Shown: in pieces, positions 55,188-64,000 of the stretch
Position numbering within the stretch: position 1 is the stretch's first letter
Layout of the letters: each line of letters begins with the position of its first letter
Origin: Paracoccus limosus
GTDB taxonomy: Bacteria; Pseudomonadota; Alphaproteobacteria; Rhodobacterales; Rhodobacteraceae
Assembly: GCF_009711185.1 (NCBI RefSeq)
Contig: NZ_WMIF01000019.1
Location: 1 to 64,000, forward strand
Direction of reading: 5' to 3'
DNA: 64,000 nt
Notes under the pieces: model-generated
Told to the model about the DNA's origin: nothing
Seen by the model: only the letters and a program-made list of their open reading frames with translations
Databases searched by the model: none
Program-made: the position numbers and the translations under genes

Positions 55188-55286
55188 ATGACTCGGATAC
55201 GCCCCATCAGCATCAGTTGCGACGCGCCTGTTTCGGCGCGCTTCGGCGTGCGCCCCCGCGGTCTGCTTCTTCTTACGCTGCGCTGA
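55188..55286 (+). CDS. leuA leader peptide (leucine attenuator), 32 codons
   Basis: A short frame ending in GLLLLTLR and stop: codons CTG CTT CTT CTT ACG CTG CGC TGA (55263-55286). Five leucine codons in six positions directly before the stop, 85 bp upstream of the leucine-biosynthesis gene, are the mark of a translational attenuator responding to charged tRNA-Leu. No Shine-Dalgarno sequence precedes the ATG, and the candidate promoter would start transcription at about that base, so the peptide may be read from a leaderless mRNA, as for the trp leader of Sinorhizobium. The Leu codons are followed at once by overlapping hairpins. Confidence 0.8.
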   Translation: MTRIRPISISCDAPVSARFGVRPRGLLLLTLR

Positions 55287-55327
55287 GCGGGTCTTCCGGG
55301 CCGCCGCTCAGTCTGGTTCGTGCCCGG
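55283..55327 (+). promoter_or_regulatory. Overlapping attenuator hairpins before leuA
   Basis: Two stems that cannot form together: CTGAGCGG (55283-55290) with CCGCTCAG (55304-55311), starting at the last base before the leader stop; and CCGGGC (55296-55301) with GCCCGG (55322-55327), followed by TTTC. A further stem GGCGC ... GCGCC lies upstream within the leader frame (about 55235-55254). Which form stops transcription is not decided. Confidence 0.6.
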
Positions 55328-55370
55328 TTTCACGAACGACAGCCTTATCATGCGTAAGAAAGACCCTGAC

Positions 55371-56933
55371 ATGACCGACAAGAACCGCGTCCTGATTTTC
55401 GATACCACCCTGCGCGATGGCGAACAGTCGCCCGGCGCCACCATGACCCATGACGAAAAGCTGGAAATCGCCCAGATGCTGGACGAGATGGGCGTGGACG
55501 TGATCGAGGCGGGATTCCCGATTGCCTCGGAGGGCGATTTCGCGGCCGTCTCGGAGATTGCCAAACGCAGCCGCAACAGCGTGATCTGTGGTCTGGCGCG
55601 AGCGCAGTTTCCCGATATCGACCGTTGCTGGGAGGCGGTGAAGCATGCGCGCCGCCCGCGCATCCACACCTTTATCGGCACCTCGCCGCTGCACCGGGCC
55701 ATTCCCAATCTGGACATGGACCAGATGGCCGAGCGCATCCATGAGACCGTCAGCCATGCCCGCAACCTGTGCGACAATGTGCAATGGTCGCCCATGGATG
55801 CCACCCGGACCGAGCATGACTATCTGTGCCGCGTGGTCGAGATCGCGATCAAGGCTGGCGCCACCACCATCAACATTCCCGACACCGTCGGCTATACCGC
55901 GCCCCGCGAAAGCGCCGATCTGATCCGCATGCTGCTGGAGCGGGTTCCGGGGGCCGATGAGGTCATCTTTGCCACCCATTGCCACGATGATCTGGGCATG
56001 GCGACCGCCAACTCTCTGGCTGCCGTCGAGGCGGGCGCGCGCCAGGTCGAATGCACGATCAACGGTCTGGGCGAGCGTGCCGGCAATACCGCTCTGGAAG
56101 AGGTGGTGATGGCGCTGAAGGTGCGTCACGACATCATGCCCTACACCACCGGCATCGACACGACCAAGATCATGGGCCTGTCGCGGCGGGTGGCGCAGGC
56201 CTCGGGCTTTGTGGTGCAGCCCAACAAGGCCATCGTCGGCAAGAACGCCTTCCTGCATGAATCGGGCATCCATCAGGATGGCGTGCTGAAGAACGTCGAG
56301 ACCTTCGAGATCATGCGCCCCGCCGATATCGGTCTGAACGAGGCCAATATCGCCATGGGCAAGCATTCTGGCCGCGCCGCCCTGCGCGCCAAGCTGCGCG
56401 ATCTGGGCTATGAGGTGGGCGACAACCAGCTGAAGGACGTTTTCGTGCGGTTCAAGGCGCTGGCCGACCGCAAGAAGGAAATCTATGACGACGATCTGGT
56501 CGCGCTGATGCAGGACAGCGCCGCCAATACCGAGAACGATTACCTGCAGGTCAAGCATCTGCGCGTGATCTGCGGCAGCGACGGCCAGTCGGCGGATCTG
56601 ACGCTGAGCGTCGGCGGCGAGGACAAGACCGTCCATGCCGAGGGCGACGGTCCGGTCGATGCCTGTTTCAACGCCGTCAAGGCGATCTGGCCGCATGAGG
56701 CGCGCCTGCAACTGTATCAGGTCCATGCCGTGACCGAAGGCACCGATGCCCAGGCCACCGTCAGCGTGCGCATGGAAGAGGATGGCCGCATCGCCATGGG
56801 TCAGGCCGCCGATACCGACACCATTCTGGCAAGCGTCAAGGCCTATGTTGGCGCGCTGAACCGGCTGAAGGTGCGCCGCGAGATGGTGGGCAAGGACGCC
56901 GATGCCAAGCAGGTCAGCATGTATTCGCACTGA
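55371..56933 (+). CDS. leuA: 2-isopropylmalate synthase
   Basis: First step of leucine synthesis: acetyl-CoA plus 2-ketoisovalerate. The 520-residue protein has the catalytic DRE-TIM barrel ([15 protein letters not shown] at 11-25, [31 protein letters not shown]), [12 protein letters not shown] in the linker, and the C-terminal LeuA allosteric domain that binds leucine ([18 protein letters not shown] ... [17 protein letters not shown]). Full length and intact. ATG 55371 gives the conserved N-terminus; ATG 55350 is possible. Expression is probably controlled by the upstream attenuator; a terminator follows. Confidence 0.96.
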   Translation: MTDKNRVLIFDTTLRDGEQSPGATMTHDEKLEIAQMLDEMGVDVIEAGFPIASEGDFAAVSEIAKRSRNSVICGLARAQFPDIDRCWEAVKHARRPRIHTFIGTSPLHRAIPNLDMDQMAERIHETVSHARNLCDNVQWSPMDATRTEHDYLCRVVEIAIKAGATTINIPDTVGYTAPRESADLIRMLLERVPGADEVIFATHCHDDLGMATANSLAAVEAGARQVECTINGLGERAGNTALEEVVMALKVRHDIMPYTTGIDTTKIMGLSRRVAQASGFVVQPNKAIVGKNAFLHESGIHQDGVLKNVETFEIMRPADIGLNEANIAMGKHSGRAALRAKLRDLGYEVGDNQLKDVFVRFKALADRKKEIYDDDLVALMQDSAANTENDYLQVKHLRVICGSDGQSADLTLSVGGEDKTVHAEGDGPVDACFNAVKAIWPHEARLQLYQVHAVTEGTDAQATVSVRMEEDGRIAMGQAADTDTILASVKAYVGALNRLKVRREMVGKDADAKQVSMYSH

Positions 56934-56958
56934 CCCGTGCTGCTGCGATGACGGCAAG

Positions 56959-56982
56959 GGGCGGCCTTGGGCCGCCCTTTTT
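56959..56982 (+). terminator. leuA terminator
   Basis: GGGCGGCC (56959-56966) pairs with GGCCGCCC (56970-56977), followed by TTTTT. It starts 26 bp after the leuA stop. The rest of the 309-bp gap to mreB holds the mreB promoter candidate and no gene that I can support. Confidence 0.9.
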
Positions 56983-57109
56983 CATGGCCGGCGTTTCGGT
57001 CGCGCAAGCGGCGGCGTTCGCCTTTTGCGCGAATGAAGCGCCCTGTGCGGCAAGGCGGTGATCCTTGGTGAATCCTGTGGCAACTGCGGGCGGCAAACGC
57101 GATTCGCGC

Positions 57110-57138
57110 TTTCCGCCCGGCATTTGGCGTCCTATATG
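57110..57138 (+). promoter_or_regulatory. mreB promoter candidate
   Basis: -35 TTTCCG (57110-57115), 17-bp spacer, -10 TATATG (57133-57138), about 105 bp before the mreB start. Moderate match to the sigma-70 consensus. Confidence 0.4.
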
Positions 57139-57194
57139 TCCGCAACCCTCGGTGGGAAGACTCATCGGGCAAATCGGGCAATGGCCGTCGATGA

Positions 57195-58277
<1,083 letters not shown>

Positions 58278-58286
58278 TCCCGGGTC

Positions 58287-59312
58287 ATGGCGCAAAAGGG
58301 CCCCGATTACGCGGCTCCGGTCCGCCGTATTCTGGTCGCACTGCTGGTGCTGGTCCTGCTGGCGGTCTTTCTGTTCTGGCAGATCGACAGCCCGCGGGCC
58401 GAGCGTCTGCGCGCGGCCGTGATCGACCGCCTGCTGCCCGGTTTCGAATGGGCCATGGCGCCGGTGACGCGGGTCAGCCGCATGGCGGCGGGCTTTCAAT
58501 CCTATGCCCGGCTCTATGAGCAGAATCAGGAGTTGCGTCGGGAACTGCAGAAGATGTCGGCCTGGAAAGAGGCCGCCGTGCAGCTGGAGCAGGAAAACGC
58601 CAAGCTGCTGTCGCAGAACAATGTCCGCATCGACCCGGCGCTGACCTATATCTCGGGCGTGGTGCTGACCGATAGCGGCACGGCGTTCCGGCAATCGGTG
58701 CTGCTGAACGTGGGTGCGCGCGACGGTATCATCGACGGCTGGGCGACCATGGACGGGCTGGGCCTTGTCGGGCGCATCTCGGGCGTGGGTGAGACCACCA
58801 GCCGGGTGATGCTGCTGACCGACCCCTCCAGCCGCATTCCGGTGACGGTGCTGCCCTCGGGTCAGCATGCGCTGCTGTCGGGCGACAATACCGCCCTGCC
58901 GGCGATGGAATTCATCGAAAGCCCGGAAAATCTGCGCCCCGGCGACCGCGTGGTCAGCTCGGGCGACGGCGGCGTCTTTCCGCCGGGCCTGCCGGTCGGG
59001 CAGGTCGAGCAAACCGGCGACGGCCGCTTTCGCGTGCGGCTGGCGGCTGACTATGGCCGGCTGGAATTCCTGCGCGTCCTGCGCAGCCACCCGGCCGAGC
59101 GGCTGGCCGATGTCGGCCTGCTGATCCCGCCGCCGCCCAGCGAATTCATCGGCCCGCCGATGCCGCCGGTGATGAACCTCGATCCCGCAGCCGAGGCCGA
59201 GCACGCCGAACAGGCCGCCGCCGCGCAAGCCATCGGCGCGCCGCTGCCTGCACCCCTGCCCGGCCCGCAACCCGCCGAGGACCGTGATCGGGCCGAGGAA
59301 GCCAATGATTGA
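58287..59312 (+). CDS. mreC: Rod-shape determining protein MreC
   Basis: A 341-residue bitopic protein: cytosolic start, one membrane helix (IIRRILVALLVLVLLAVFLFW-like, about 13-33), a coiled coil (RLYEQNQELRRELQKMSAWKEAAVQLEQENAKLL), then the periplasmic beta-barrel domain with GLVGRISGVGETTSRVMLLTDPSSRIPV. The C-terminal 60 residues are acidic and proline/alanine rich. It activates the PBP2-RodA complex. Starts 9 bp after mreB and overlaps mreD by 8 bp. Confidence 0.94.
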   Translation: MAQKGPDYAAPVRRILVALLVLVLLAVFLFWQIDSPRAERLRAAVIDRLLPGFEWAMAPVTRVSRMAAGFQSYARLYEQNQELRRELQKMSAWKEAAVQLEQENAKLLSQNNVRIDPALTYISGVVLTDSGTAFRQSVLLNVGARDGIIDGWATMDGLGLVGRISGVGETTSRVMLLTDPSSRIPVTVLPSGQHALLSGDNTALPAMEFIESPENLRPGDRVVSSGDGGVFPPGLPVGQVEQTGDGRFRVRLAADYGRLEFLRVLRSHPAERLADVGLLIPPPPSEFIGPPMPPVMNLDPAAEAEHAEQAAAAQAIGAPLPAPLPGPQPAEDRDRAEEAND

Positions 59313-59820
59313 GGGGCCGCGCAGCCGGCGCCTGATCGGACAGCTGCTGTTTGTGCTGCTGTTCCTGCTGCTGCTGTTTCTGCGTCTGGTGCCGCTGACG
59401 GCGGGACGGATCGGCTGGCCCGGCCCCGATCTGGCGCTGTGTCTGGTGCTGGCGTGGCTGCTGCGCCGCCCCGAACAGGTGCCGGCACTGACCATCGCGC
59501 TCATGTTTCTGGTCGAGGACGTGCTGCTGTGGCGTCCCTTGGGTCTGTGGGCCGCCGTGGTCGTTCTGGGCACCGAGGCCGCGCGGCGGCGAGAGCCGCG
59601 TTGGCGCGAACTGCCGTTCATGGTTGAATGGATGCGTGTCGCGACACTGATGGCAATGATGATGCTGGCAAACCGGATCGTGCTGGCGCTGTTCTTTCTG
59701 CCCCTGCCGGCGCTGGGTCAGGCGTTGGTGCAATATGGCGCGACTGTTGCGGCCTATCCACTGGTGGTGGGCTTTCTGCGCTGGCCATTGGGGCTGGGCC
59801 GCAGCGTGACCGAAAGCTGA
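59305..59820 (+). CDS. mreD: Rod-shape determining protein MreD
   Basis: A 171-residue inner-membrane protein with about five helices (LIGQLLFVLLFLLLLFLRLVPL first) and the conserved WPGPDLALCLVLAWLLRRPEQVP segment. ATG at 59305 follows CCGAGGAAGCC and starts inside the mreC end. Weakly conserved family; identity rests on position and helix pattern. Confidence 0.88.
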   Translation: MIEGPRSRRLIGQLLFVLLFLLLLFLRLVPLTAGRIGWPGPDLALCLVLAWLLRRPEQVPALTIALMFLVEDVLLWRPLGLWAAVVVLGTEAARRREPRWRELPFMVEWMRVATLMAMMMLANRIVLALFFLPLPALGQALVQYGATVAAYPLVVGFLRWPLGLGRSVTES

Positions 59821-59832
59821 GGACGGGCAGGA

Positions 59833-61779
59833 ATGCGCAAGTCGCAAAGAGAAATCGCCGAAAGCTCGCGCTCGATCTCGCGCCGGGTGCTGATGCTGGG
59901 CGTCATTCAGGCCTCGGTCGTGGCAGTGCTGGGGCTGAAGCTGCGCTCGATGCAGATCGAGCGTGCCGATGAATACCGGATGCTGTCGGACGGCAACTCG
60001 GTCAAGATCCGGCTGCTGCCGCCGGCGCGCGGGCTGATTCAGGACCGCAATGGCGTGGTCATCGCCGGCAACGAGCAGAATTACCACGTCACCCTGACGC
60101 GCGAGGATGCGGGCGATGTCTCGGCGGTGGTGGCGCGGCTGCGCCATGTCATCCCGATGACCGACCGTCAGGCCGCCGATCTTCTGGCCGAGATCCGCAA
60201 GCGCAGCGCGGTGACGCCGGTCATGGTCGCCGACCGGCTGAGCTGGCCCGAGTTTTCGTCGCTGGCGCTGAACGCGCCCTCGCTGCCCGGCGTCTCGCCC
60301 GAGGCGGGGCTGTCGCGCAGCTATCCGCGCGGCGGCGATTTCGCGCATGTGCTGGGCTATGTCGGCCCGGTCTCGGATTTCGACCTCGCCAAGATCGAGA
60401 ACCCCGATCCGGTGCTGCGCCTGCCCGAGTTCCAGCTGGGCAAGGTCGGCATGGAGGTCAAGCTGGAGGACGAGCTGCGCGGCAAGGCCGGTGCCCGCCG
60501 GGTCGAGGTCAACAGTGCCGGGCGCGAGATGCGCGAGCTGTCGCGGCAAGAGGGCCAGCAGGGCGCGACGGTGCAGACGACGATGGATGCGCGGTTGCAG
60601 AACTTTGCCCTGCAACGGCTGGGCAGCGAAAGCGCCGCCGCCGTGGTCATCGACGTGACCAACGGCGATATCGTCGCCATCGCCTCGGCCCCGAGCTTTG
60701 ATCCGAACAAATTCGTGCGCGGCATCTCGGGCCCGGATTACCGGGCGCTGATGAGCCACGATCACCGCCCGCTGGCCGACAAAAGCGTGCAGGGCGCCTA
60801 CCCGCCCGGCTCGACCTTCAAGATGGTGACGCTGCTGGCCGGGCTGGAATCCGGCATCATCAATCCCGGCACGCGGTTCTTCTGCCCCGGTTCGCTACAG
60901 ATCGCCGGGCGCAAGTTCCATTGCTGGCGCAAGGGCGGGCATGGCACGGTGGATGCCGTCAACAGCCTCTCGCACAGCTGCGACGTCTATTACTATGAGG
61001 TGGCGCAGCGCATCGGCATCGACCGCATCGCCGCCATGGCGCGCAAGCTGGGCATCGGCGTGCGCCACGACCTGCCGATGTCGGCGATCACCGAGGGCAT
61101 CGCGCCCGACCGCGACTGGAAGCGCGCCCGCTACAAGCAGGAATGGCAGCTGGGCGATTCGATCAACGCCTCGATCGGTCAGGGCTATGTGCTGGCCTCG
61201 CCACTGCAACTGGCGGTGATGACGGCGCGGGTCGCCACCGGCCGCGCGGTCGAGCCGCGGCTGGTGCGCGCCGTCGATGGCGTGCCGGTGCCGGTCAAGG
61301 AATTCGCGCCGCTGGACATCCACCCGCTGAACCTGCGCACCGCCCGCGCCGGCATGGATGCGGTGATGAATTCGGACAGCGGCACCGCGCGACGCGCCCG
61401 CATCCTTGCGCCGGAATGGCGCATGGCCGGCAAGACCGGCACCAGTCAGGTGCGCAACATCACCGCCGCCGAGCGCGCACGGGGCGTGATCTCGAACGAC
61501 CAGCTGCCGTGGAACCGGCGCGACCATGCGCTGTTCGTCTGTTTCGCGCCCTTCGATTCGCCGCGCTATGCGGTGTCGGTGGTGGTCGAACATGGCGGCG
61601 GTGGCTCGGCGGTGGCCGCACCCATCGCGCGCGACATCCTGCTGTTTGCGCTGGCGGGCGGGTTGCCGCCCCTCAGCGCCTATCCCGATGACGGCACCCG
61701 CGCCAAGGTGCAGGCGATCTGGGACAGCATGGTGCTGATGCCCGAGCCCAAGCCGCAAAACAGCCGGGCGAAGGTCTGA
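59833..61779 (+). CDS. mrdA: Penicillin-binding protein 2 (elongation transpeptidase)
   Basis: Monofunctional class B PBP that cross-links peptidoglycan in the elongasome. The 648-residue protein has one N-terminal membrane helix (about 18-38), the pedestal domain (PPARGLIQDRNGVVIAGN, RSYPRGGDFAHVLGYVG), and the transpeptidase domain with SxxK at Ser327-Lys330 (PPGSTFK), SxD at Ser382-Asp384 (SCD) and KTG at 534-536. All catalytic residues are intact. It is 12 bp after mreD and 1 bp before rodA. Confidence 0.96.
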   Translation: MRKSQREIAESSRSISRRVLMLGVIQASVVAVLGLKLRSMQIERADEYRMLSDGNSVKIRLLPPARGLIQDRNGVVIAGNEQNYHVTLTREDAGDVSAVVARLRHVIPMTDRQAADLLAEIRKRSAVTPVMVADRLSWPEFSSLALNAPSLPGVSPEAGLSRSYPRGGDFAHVLGYVGPVSDFDLAKIENPDPVLRLPEFQLGKVGMEVKLEDELRGKAGARRVEVNSAGREMRELSRQEGQQGATVQTTMDARLQNFALQRLGSESAAAVVIDVTNGDIVAIASAPSFDPNKFVRGISGPDYRALMSHDHRPLADKSVQGAYPPGSTFKMVTLLAGLESGIINPGTRFFCPGSLQIAGRKFHCWRKGGHGTVDAVNSLSHSCDVYYYEVAQRIGIDRIAAMARKLGIGVRHDLPMSAITEGIAPDRDWKRARYKQEWQLGDSINASIGQGYVLASPLQLAVMTARVATGRAVEPRLVRAVDGVPVPVKEFAPLDIHPLNLRTARAGMDAVMNSDSGTARRARILAPEWRMAGKTGTSQVRNITAAERARGVISNDQLPWNRRDHALFVCFAPFDSPRYAVSVVVEHGGGGSAVAAPIARDILLFALAGGLPPLSAYPDDGTRAKVQAIWDSMVLMPEPKPQNSRAKV

Positions 61780-61780
61780 G

Positions 61781-62920
61781 ATGAGCTATCTGGATTACTC
61801 CGTCGAACGCGTGCCCACCGGCTGGCGCAAGATCCTTTACATCAACTGGGCACTGGTGGCGCTGGTCTCGGCGGTCAGCTGCATCGGTTTCCTGATGCTC
61901 TATTCTGTGTCCGGCGGTGATATCGACCGCTGGGCCATGCCGCAGATGGAGCGCTTTGCCGTCGGCATGGTGCTGATGATCGGGCTGGCCTTCGTGCCGA
62001 TCTGGTTCTGGCGCTCGATCTCGGTGATTTCCTATGTGGTCTGCGTGCTCTTGCTGATCGCGGTCGAGGCGATGGGCCATGTCGGCATGGGCGCGCAGCG
62101 CTGGCTGATCCTTGGCCCGATCCGCATCCAGCCATCCGAGCTGACCAAGATCGCCTATGTCATGGTGCTGGCGGCCTATTACGACTGGCTGCCGGTGGAA
62201 AAGGTCTCGCGCCCGCTGTGGGTGCTGATCCCGGTCATGCTGATCCTGTTGCCGACGGCGCTGGTCCTGATGCAGCCCGATCTGGGCACCTCGGTCATGC
62301 TGATTGCCGGGGGCGGCATCGTCATGTTCGCAGCGGGCGTCAGCCTGTGGTATTTCGGCGCCGTCATCGCCATCGTGGTGGGCCTTGTCACGGCGGTGAT
62401 GGAAAGCCGGGGCACCGACTGGCAATTGCTGCACGAATACCAGTTCAAGCGCATCGACACCTTTCTGGACCCGACCTCGGACCCCTTGGGCGCGGGCTAC
62501 AACATCATGCAGGCCCAGATCGCGCTGGGATCGGGCGGTTGGTCGGGGCGCGGCTTCATGCAGGGCACGCAGTCGCGGCTGAACTTCCTGCCCGAGAAGC
62601 ACACCGATTTTATCTTCACCTCGCTGGCCGAGGAATTCGGCTTTGTCGGCGCCGCCTCGCTTCTGGCGCTTTACGTGCTGATCTTGGGATTTGCGCTGTC
62701 CTCGGCGCTGACCAACAAGGACCGCTTCGCGAGCCTGCTGACCATCGGCATCGCCGGCACCTTCTTTCTGTATTTCGCGATCAACATGGCCACGGTGATG
62801 GGGATGCTGCCCGCCAAGGGCTCGCCCCTGCCGCTGGTCAGCTACGGAGGCACTTCGCTGATGATCCTGCTGATGGGCTTTGGCATCCTGCAATCGGCGC
62901 ATGTCCACAGGCCGCGCTAG
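61781..62920 (+). CDS. rodA: Peptidoglycan glycosyltransferase RodA
   Basis: SEDS-family glycan polymerase working with PBP2. The 379-residue protein has ten helices and the family marks GMGAQRWLILGPIRIQPSELTKIAYV, LMQPDLGTSVML, GSGGWSGRGFMQGTQSRLNFLPEKHTDFIFTSLAEEFGF (with the catalytic Asp/Glu region) and PLPLVSYGGTSLMILL. RBS AAGG. It ends 1 bp before the reductase gene. Confidence 0.96.
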   Translation: MSYLDYSVERVPTGWRKILYINWALVALVSAVSCIGFLMLYSVSGGDIDRWAMPQMERFAVGMVLMIGLAFVPIWFWRSISVISYVVCVLLLIAVEAMGHVGMGAQRWLILGPIRIQPSELTKIAYVMVLAAYYDWLPVEKVSRPLWVLIPVMLILLPTALVLMQPDLGTSVMLIAGGGIVMFAAGVSLWYFGAVIAIVVGLVTAVMESRGTDWQLLHEYQFKRIDTFLDPTSDPLGAGYNIMQAQIALGSGGWSGRGFMQGTQSRLNFLPEKHTDFIFTSLAEEFGFVGAASLLALYVLILGFALSSALTNKDRFASLLTIGIAGTFFLYFAINMATVMGMLPAKGSPLPLVSYGGTSLMILLMGFGILQSAHVHRPR

Positions 62921-62921
62921 A

Positions 62922-63839
62922 ATGCGGGTGCTGTTTGCCGCCCCCGCGAAATACTGGCCGGCATGGGGCCCCGCCCTGACCGCCGCCTGCCCCGAGATGG
63001 ATCTGTGCCGCGACGGCGATCCGGCCAGCTTTGACGCGCTGATCTATGCGCCGGGCTATCCCGAGGATGGCGGGCCGCTGGACTTCACCCCCTTCACCCG
63101 TGCCCGCGTGGTGCAAAGCCTGTGGGCCGGGGTCGAGCGCATCGTGACCAATCCGACGCTGACCCAGCCGCTGTGCCGGATGGTCGATCCGGGACTGGCG
63201 CTGGGGATGCGGGATTACTGCATCGGCTGGGCGATGCGCGCGCATCTGGGCATGGACCGCTATGCCCAGGACGGGCATTGGCGCAACGGGCTGGTGCCGC
63301 CTCTGGCGCAGGACCGGCAGGTGACGGTTCTGGGCATGGGCGAACTGGGCCGCAGCGTGGCGCTGGCACTGGCCGGGCTGGGGTTTCGTGTTGCCGGCTG
63401 GTCGGCCTCGGGTCGCTCGGTCGAGGGGATCGAGGTACTGGCCGGCCCGCAACTGCCGCAGGCGCTGGCCCGCGCCGAAATCCTGATCTGTCTGTTGCCC
63501 GACACGCCCCAGACCCGCGACCTGCTGGATGCCGAACGTCTGGCGCTGCTGCCGCCGGGCGCCACGATCATCAACGCCGGGCGCGGCACGCTGATCGATG
63601 ACGCCGCGCTGCTGCCCGCGCTGCAGGCGGGGTTGGGCCATGCCGTGCTGGACGTGTTCCGGCAAGAGCCGCTTCCGCCCGAACATCCGTTCTGGGCGCA
63701 TCCGCGCGTGACGGTGACGCCACATATCTCGGCCGAGACCCGTCCCGAGACTGCCGCCCATGTCGCGGCCGAAAACCTGCGCCGCGCCATGCGGGGCCTG
63801 CCGCTGCGGCATCTGGTCGACAGAAAACGCGGCTATTGA
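62922..63839 (+). CDS. GhrA-type glyoxylate/hydroxypyruvate reductase
   Basis: A 305-residue D-2-hydroxyacid dehydrogenase reducing glyoxylate or hydroxypyruvate with NAD(P)H. NAD motif VTVLGMGELGRSVALAL, catalytic Arg in NAGRGTLID, Glu in DVFRQEPLP and His in TPHISAET; the first 100 residues (LFAAPAKYWPAW ... VQSLWAGVERI) match the GhrA branch. ATG 62922 is 1 bp after the rodA stop, so it is probably co-transcribed with the elongasome genes, a position conserved in relatives but without an obvious functional link. Confidence 0.88.
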   Translation: MRVLFAAPAKYWPAWGPALTAACPEMDLCRDGDPASFDALIYAPGYPEDGGPLDFTPFTRARVVQSLWAGVERIVTNPTLTQPLCRMVDPGLALGMRDYCIGWAMRAHLGMDRYAQDGHWRNGLVPPLAQDRQVTVLGMGELGRSVALALAGLGFRVAGWSASGRSVEGIEVLAGPQLPQALARAEILICLLPDTPQTRDLLDAERLALLPPGATIINAGRGTLIDDAALLPALQAGLGHAVLDVFRQEPLPPEHPFWAHPRVTVTPHISAETRPETAAHVAAENLRRAMRGLPLRHLVDRKRGY

Positions 63840-63898
63840 ATGGTCATGTTTACCGGCTGTCGCCGCCATGTTATCGCCGATCCTGCCCCGCTCGCAAC

Positions 63899-63927
63899 TT
63901 GCGGGAGATCGGGCGCTAAAGGATACT
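63899..63927 (+). promoter_or_regulatory. Promoter candidate for the gene at the right edge
   Basis: -35 TTGCGG (63899-63904), 17-bp spacer, -10 GATACT (63922-63927), about 40 bp before the ATG at 63968. Confidence 0.45.
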
Positions 63928-63967
63928 GGACACCGGACAGCACGGCCCCGCGCCGGAGGAGTGACGC

Positions 63968-64000
63968 ATGGTGATTACCCCCGTTCTACTGGCTGGCGGC
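63968..64000 (+). CDS. Start of a probable mannose-1-phosphate guanylyltransferase (cut by window edge)
   Basis: Eleven codons, MVITPVLLAGG, preceded by GGAGGAG and by a good promoter. This is the start expected for ManC/CpsB-type sugar-1-phosphate nucleotidyltransferases, in which I-x-P-V-x-L-x-GG opens the nucleotide-binding loop. Too short to be sure; other nucleotidyltransferases share the pattern. Confidence 0.5.
   Translation, partial: MVITPVLLAGG

Overview
The window is a GC-rich (roughly two-thirds G+C) stretch of alphaproteobacterial chromosome, most likely from a Paracoccus or close relative in the Rhodobacteraceae. Three things point there: an NDUFS4-type accessory subunit of respiratory complex I, the glnD-murJ-(rhomboid)-trpS neighbourhood, and a SitABCD/VIT metal locus with a Fur-family regulator lacking the C-terminal CxxC motifs. 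It is mainly core genome. Genes are closely packed, many neighbours share ATGA or TGATG start/stop overlaps, and three convergent pairs even share their stop codons. I found no rRNA, tRNA, CRISPR array or prophage. The only sign of transposition is at the extreme left, where a probable IS21-like end truncates a methylenetetrahydrofolate-reductase-like gene.

Layout. 1-5 kb: broken metF-like gene, MYG1-family protein, complex I accessory subunit, uvrB, gshB. 5-8 kb: yraN and rsmI divergent from a PBP-activator lipoprotein (the E. coli yraL/yraM/yraN set, rearranged). 8-14 kb: glnD, murJ, a rhomboid-fold protein without catalytic residues, trpS. 14-22 kb: betaine-homocysteine methyltransferase, a radical SAM protein, HNH nuclease, sugE, VOC protein, a 35-codon small gene with its own terminator, a gntR-glycosylase-esterase operon, HAD nucleotidase, UbiH-type hydroxylase. 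22-27 kb: radA, cvpA-purF, a lysine-aminomutase-like enzyme. 27-33 kb: dppABCDF dipeptide importer, then about 740 bp with a degenerate repeat array. 33-36 kb: clpX, clpP, pth and a truncated DUF2332 gene. 37-43 kb: fur/mur divergent from sitABCD, followed by a VIT-family metal transporter. 43-48 kb: a second peptide-type ABC operon. 48-52 kb: ygiC-ygiB, eda, an MFS transporter. 52-57 kb: xseA divergent from purD, then leuA behind a leucine-rich leader peptide. 57-64 kb: the elongasome operon mreB-mreC-mreD-mrdA-rodA, a GhrA-type reductase, and the first 11 codons of a probable mannose-1-phosphate guanylyltransferase.

How the genes work together. Cell-wall growth is well represented: MreBCD, PBP2 and RodA form the elongation machine, MurJ supplies lipid II, and the LpoA-like lipoprotein may stimulate a PBP. 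Metal homeostasis forms one block: regulator, importer and probable vacuolar-type exporter. Two complete oligopeptide importers lie about 11 kb apart on the same strand.

Points most worth a second look: the leuA attenuator with a possibly leaderless leader peptide; a short recurrent element (core GGRTATTT) in six copies, five of them in the same orientation relative to a nearby 3' end of a gene; the degenerate repeat block upstream of dppA; the catalytically dead rhomboid; and candidate operators for the Fur/Mur and LacI-type regulators. None of these rests on database comparison; all were read from the sequence.
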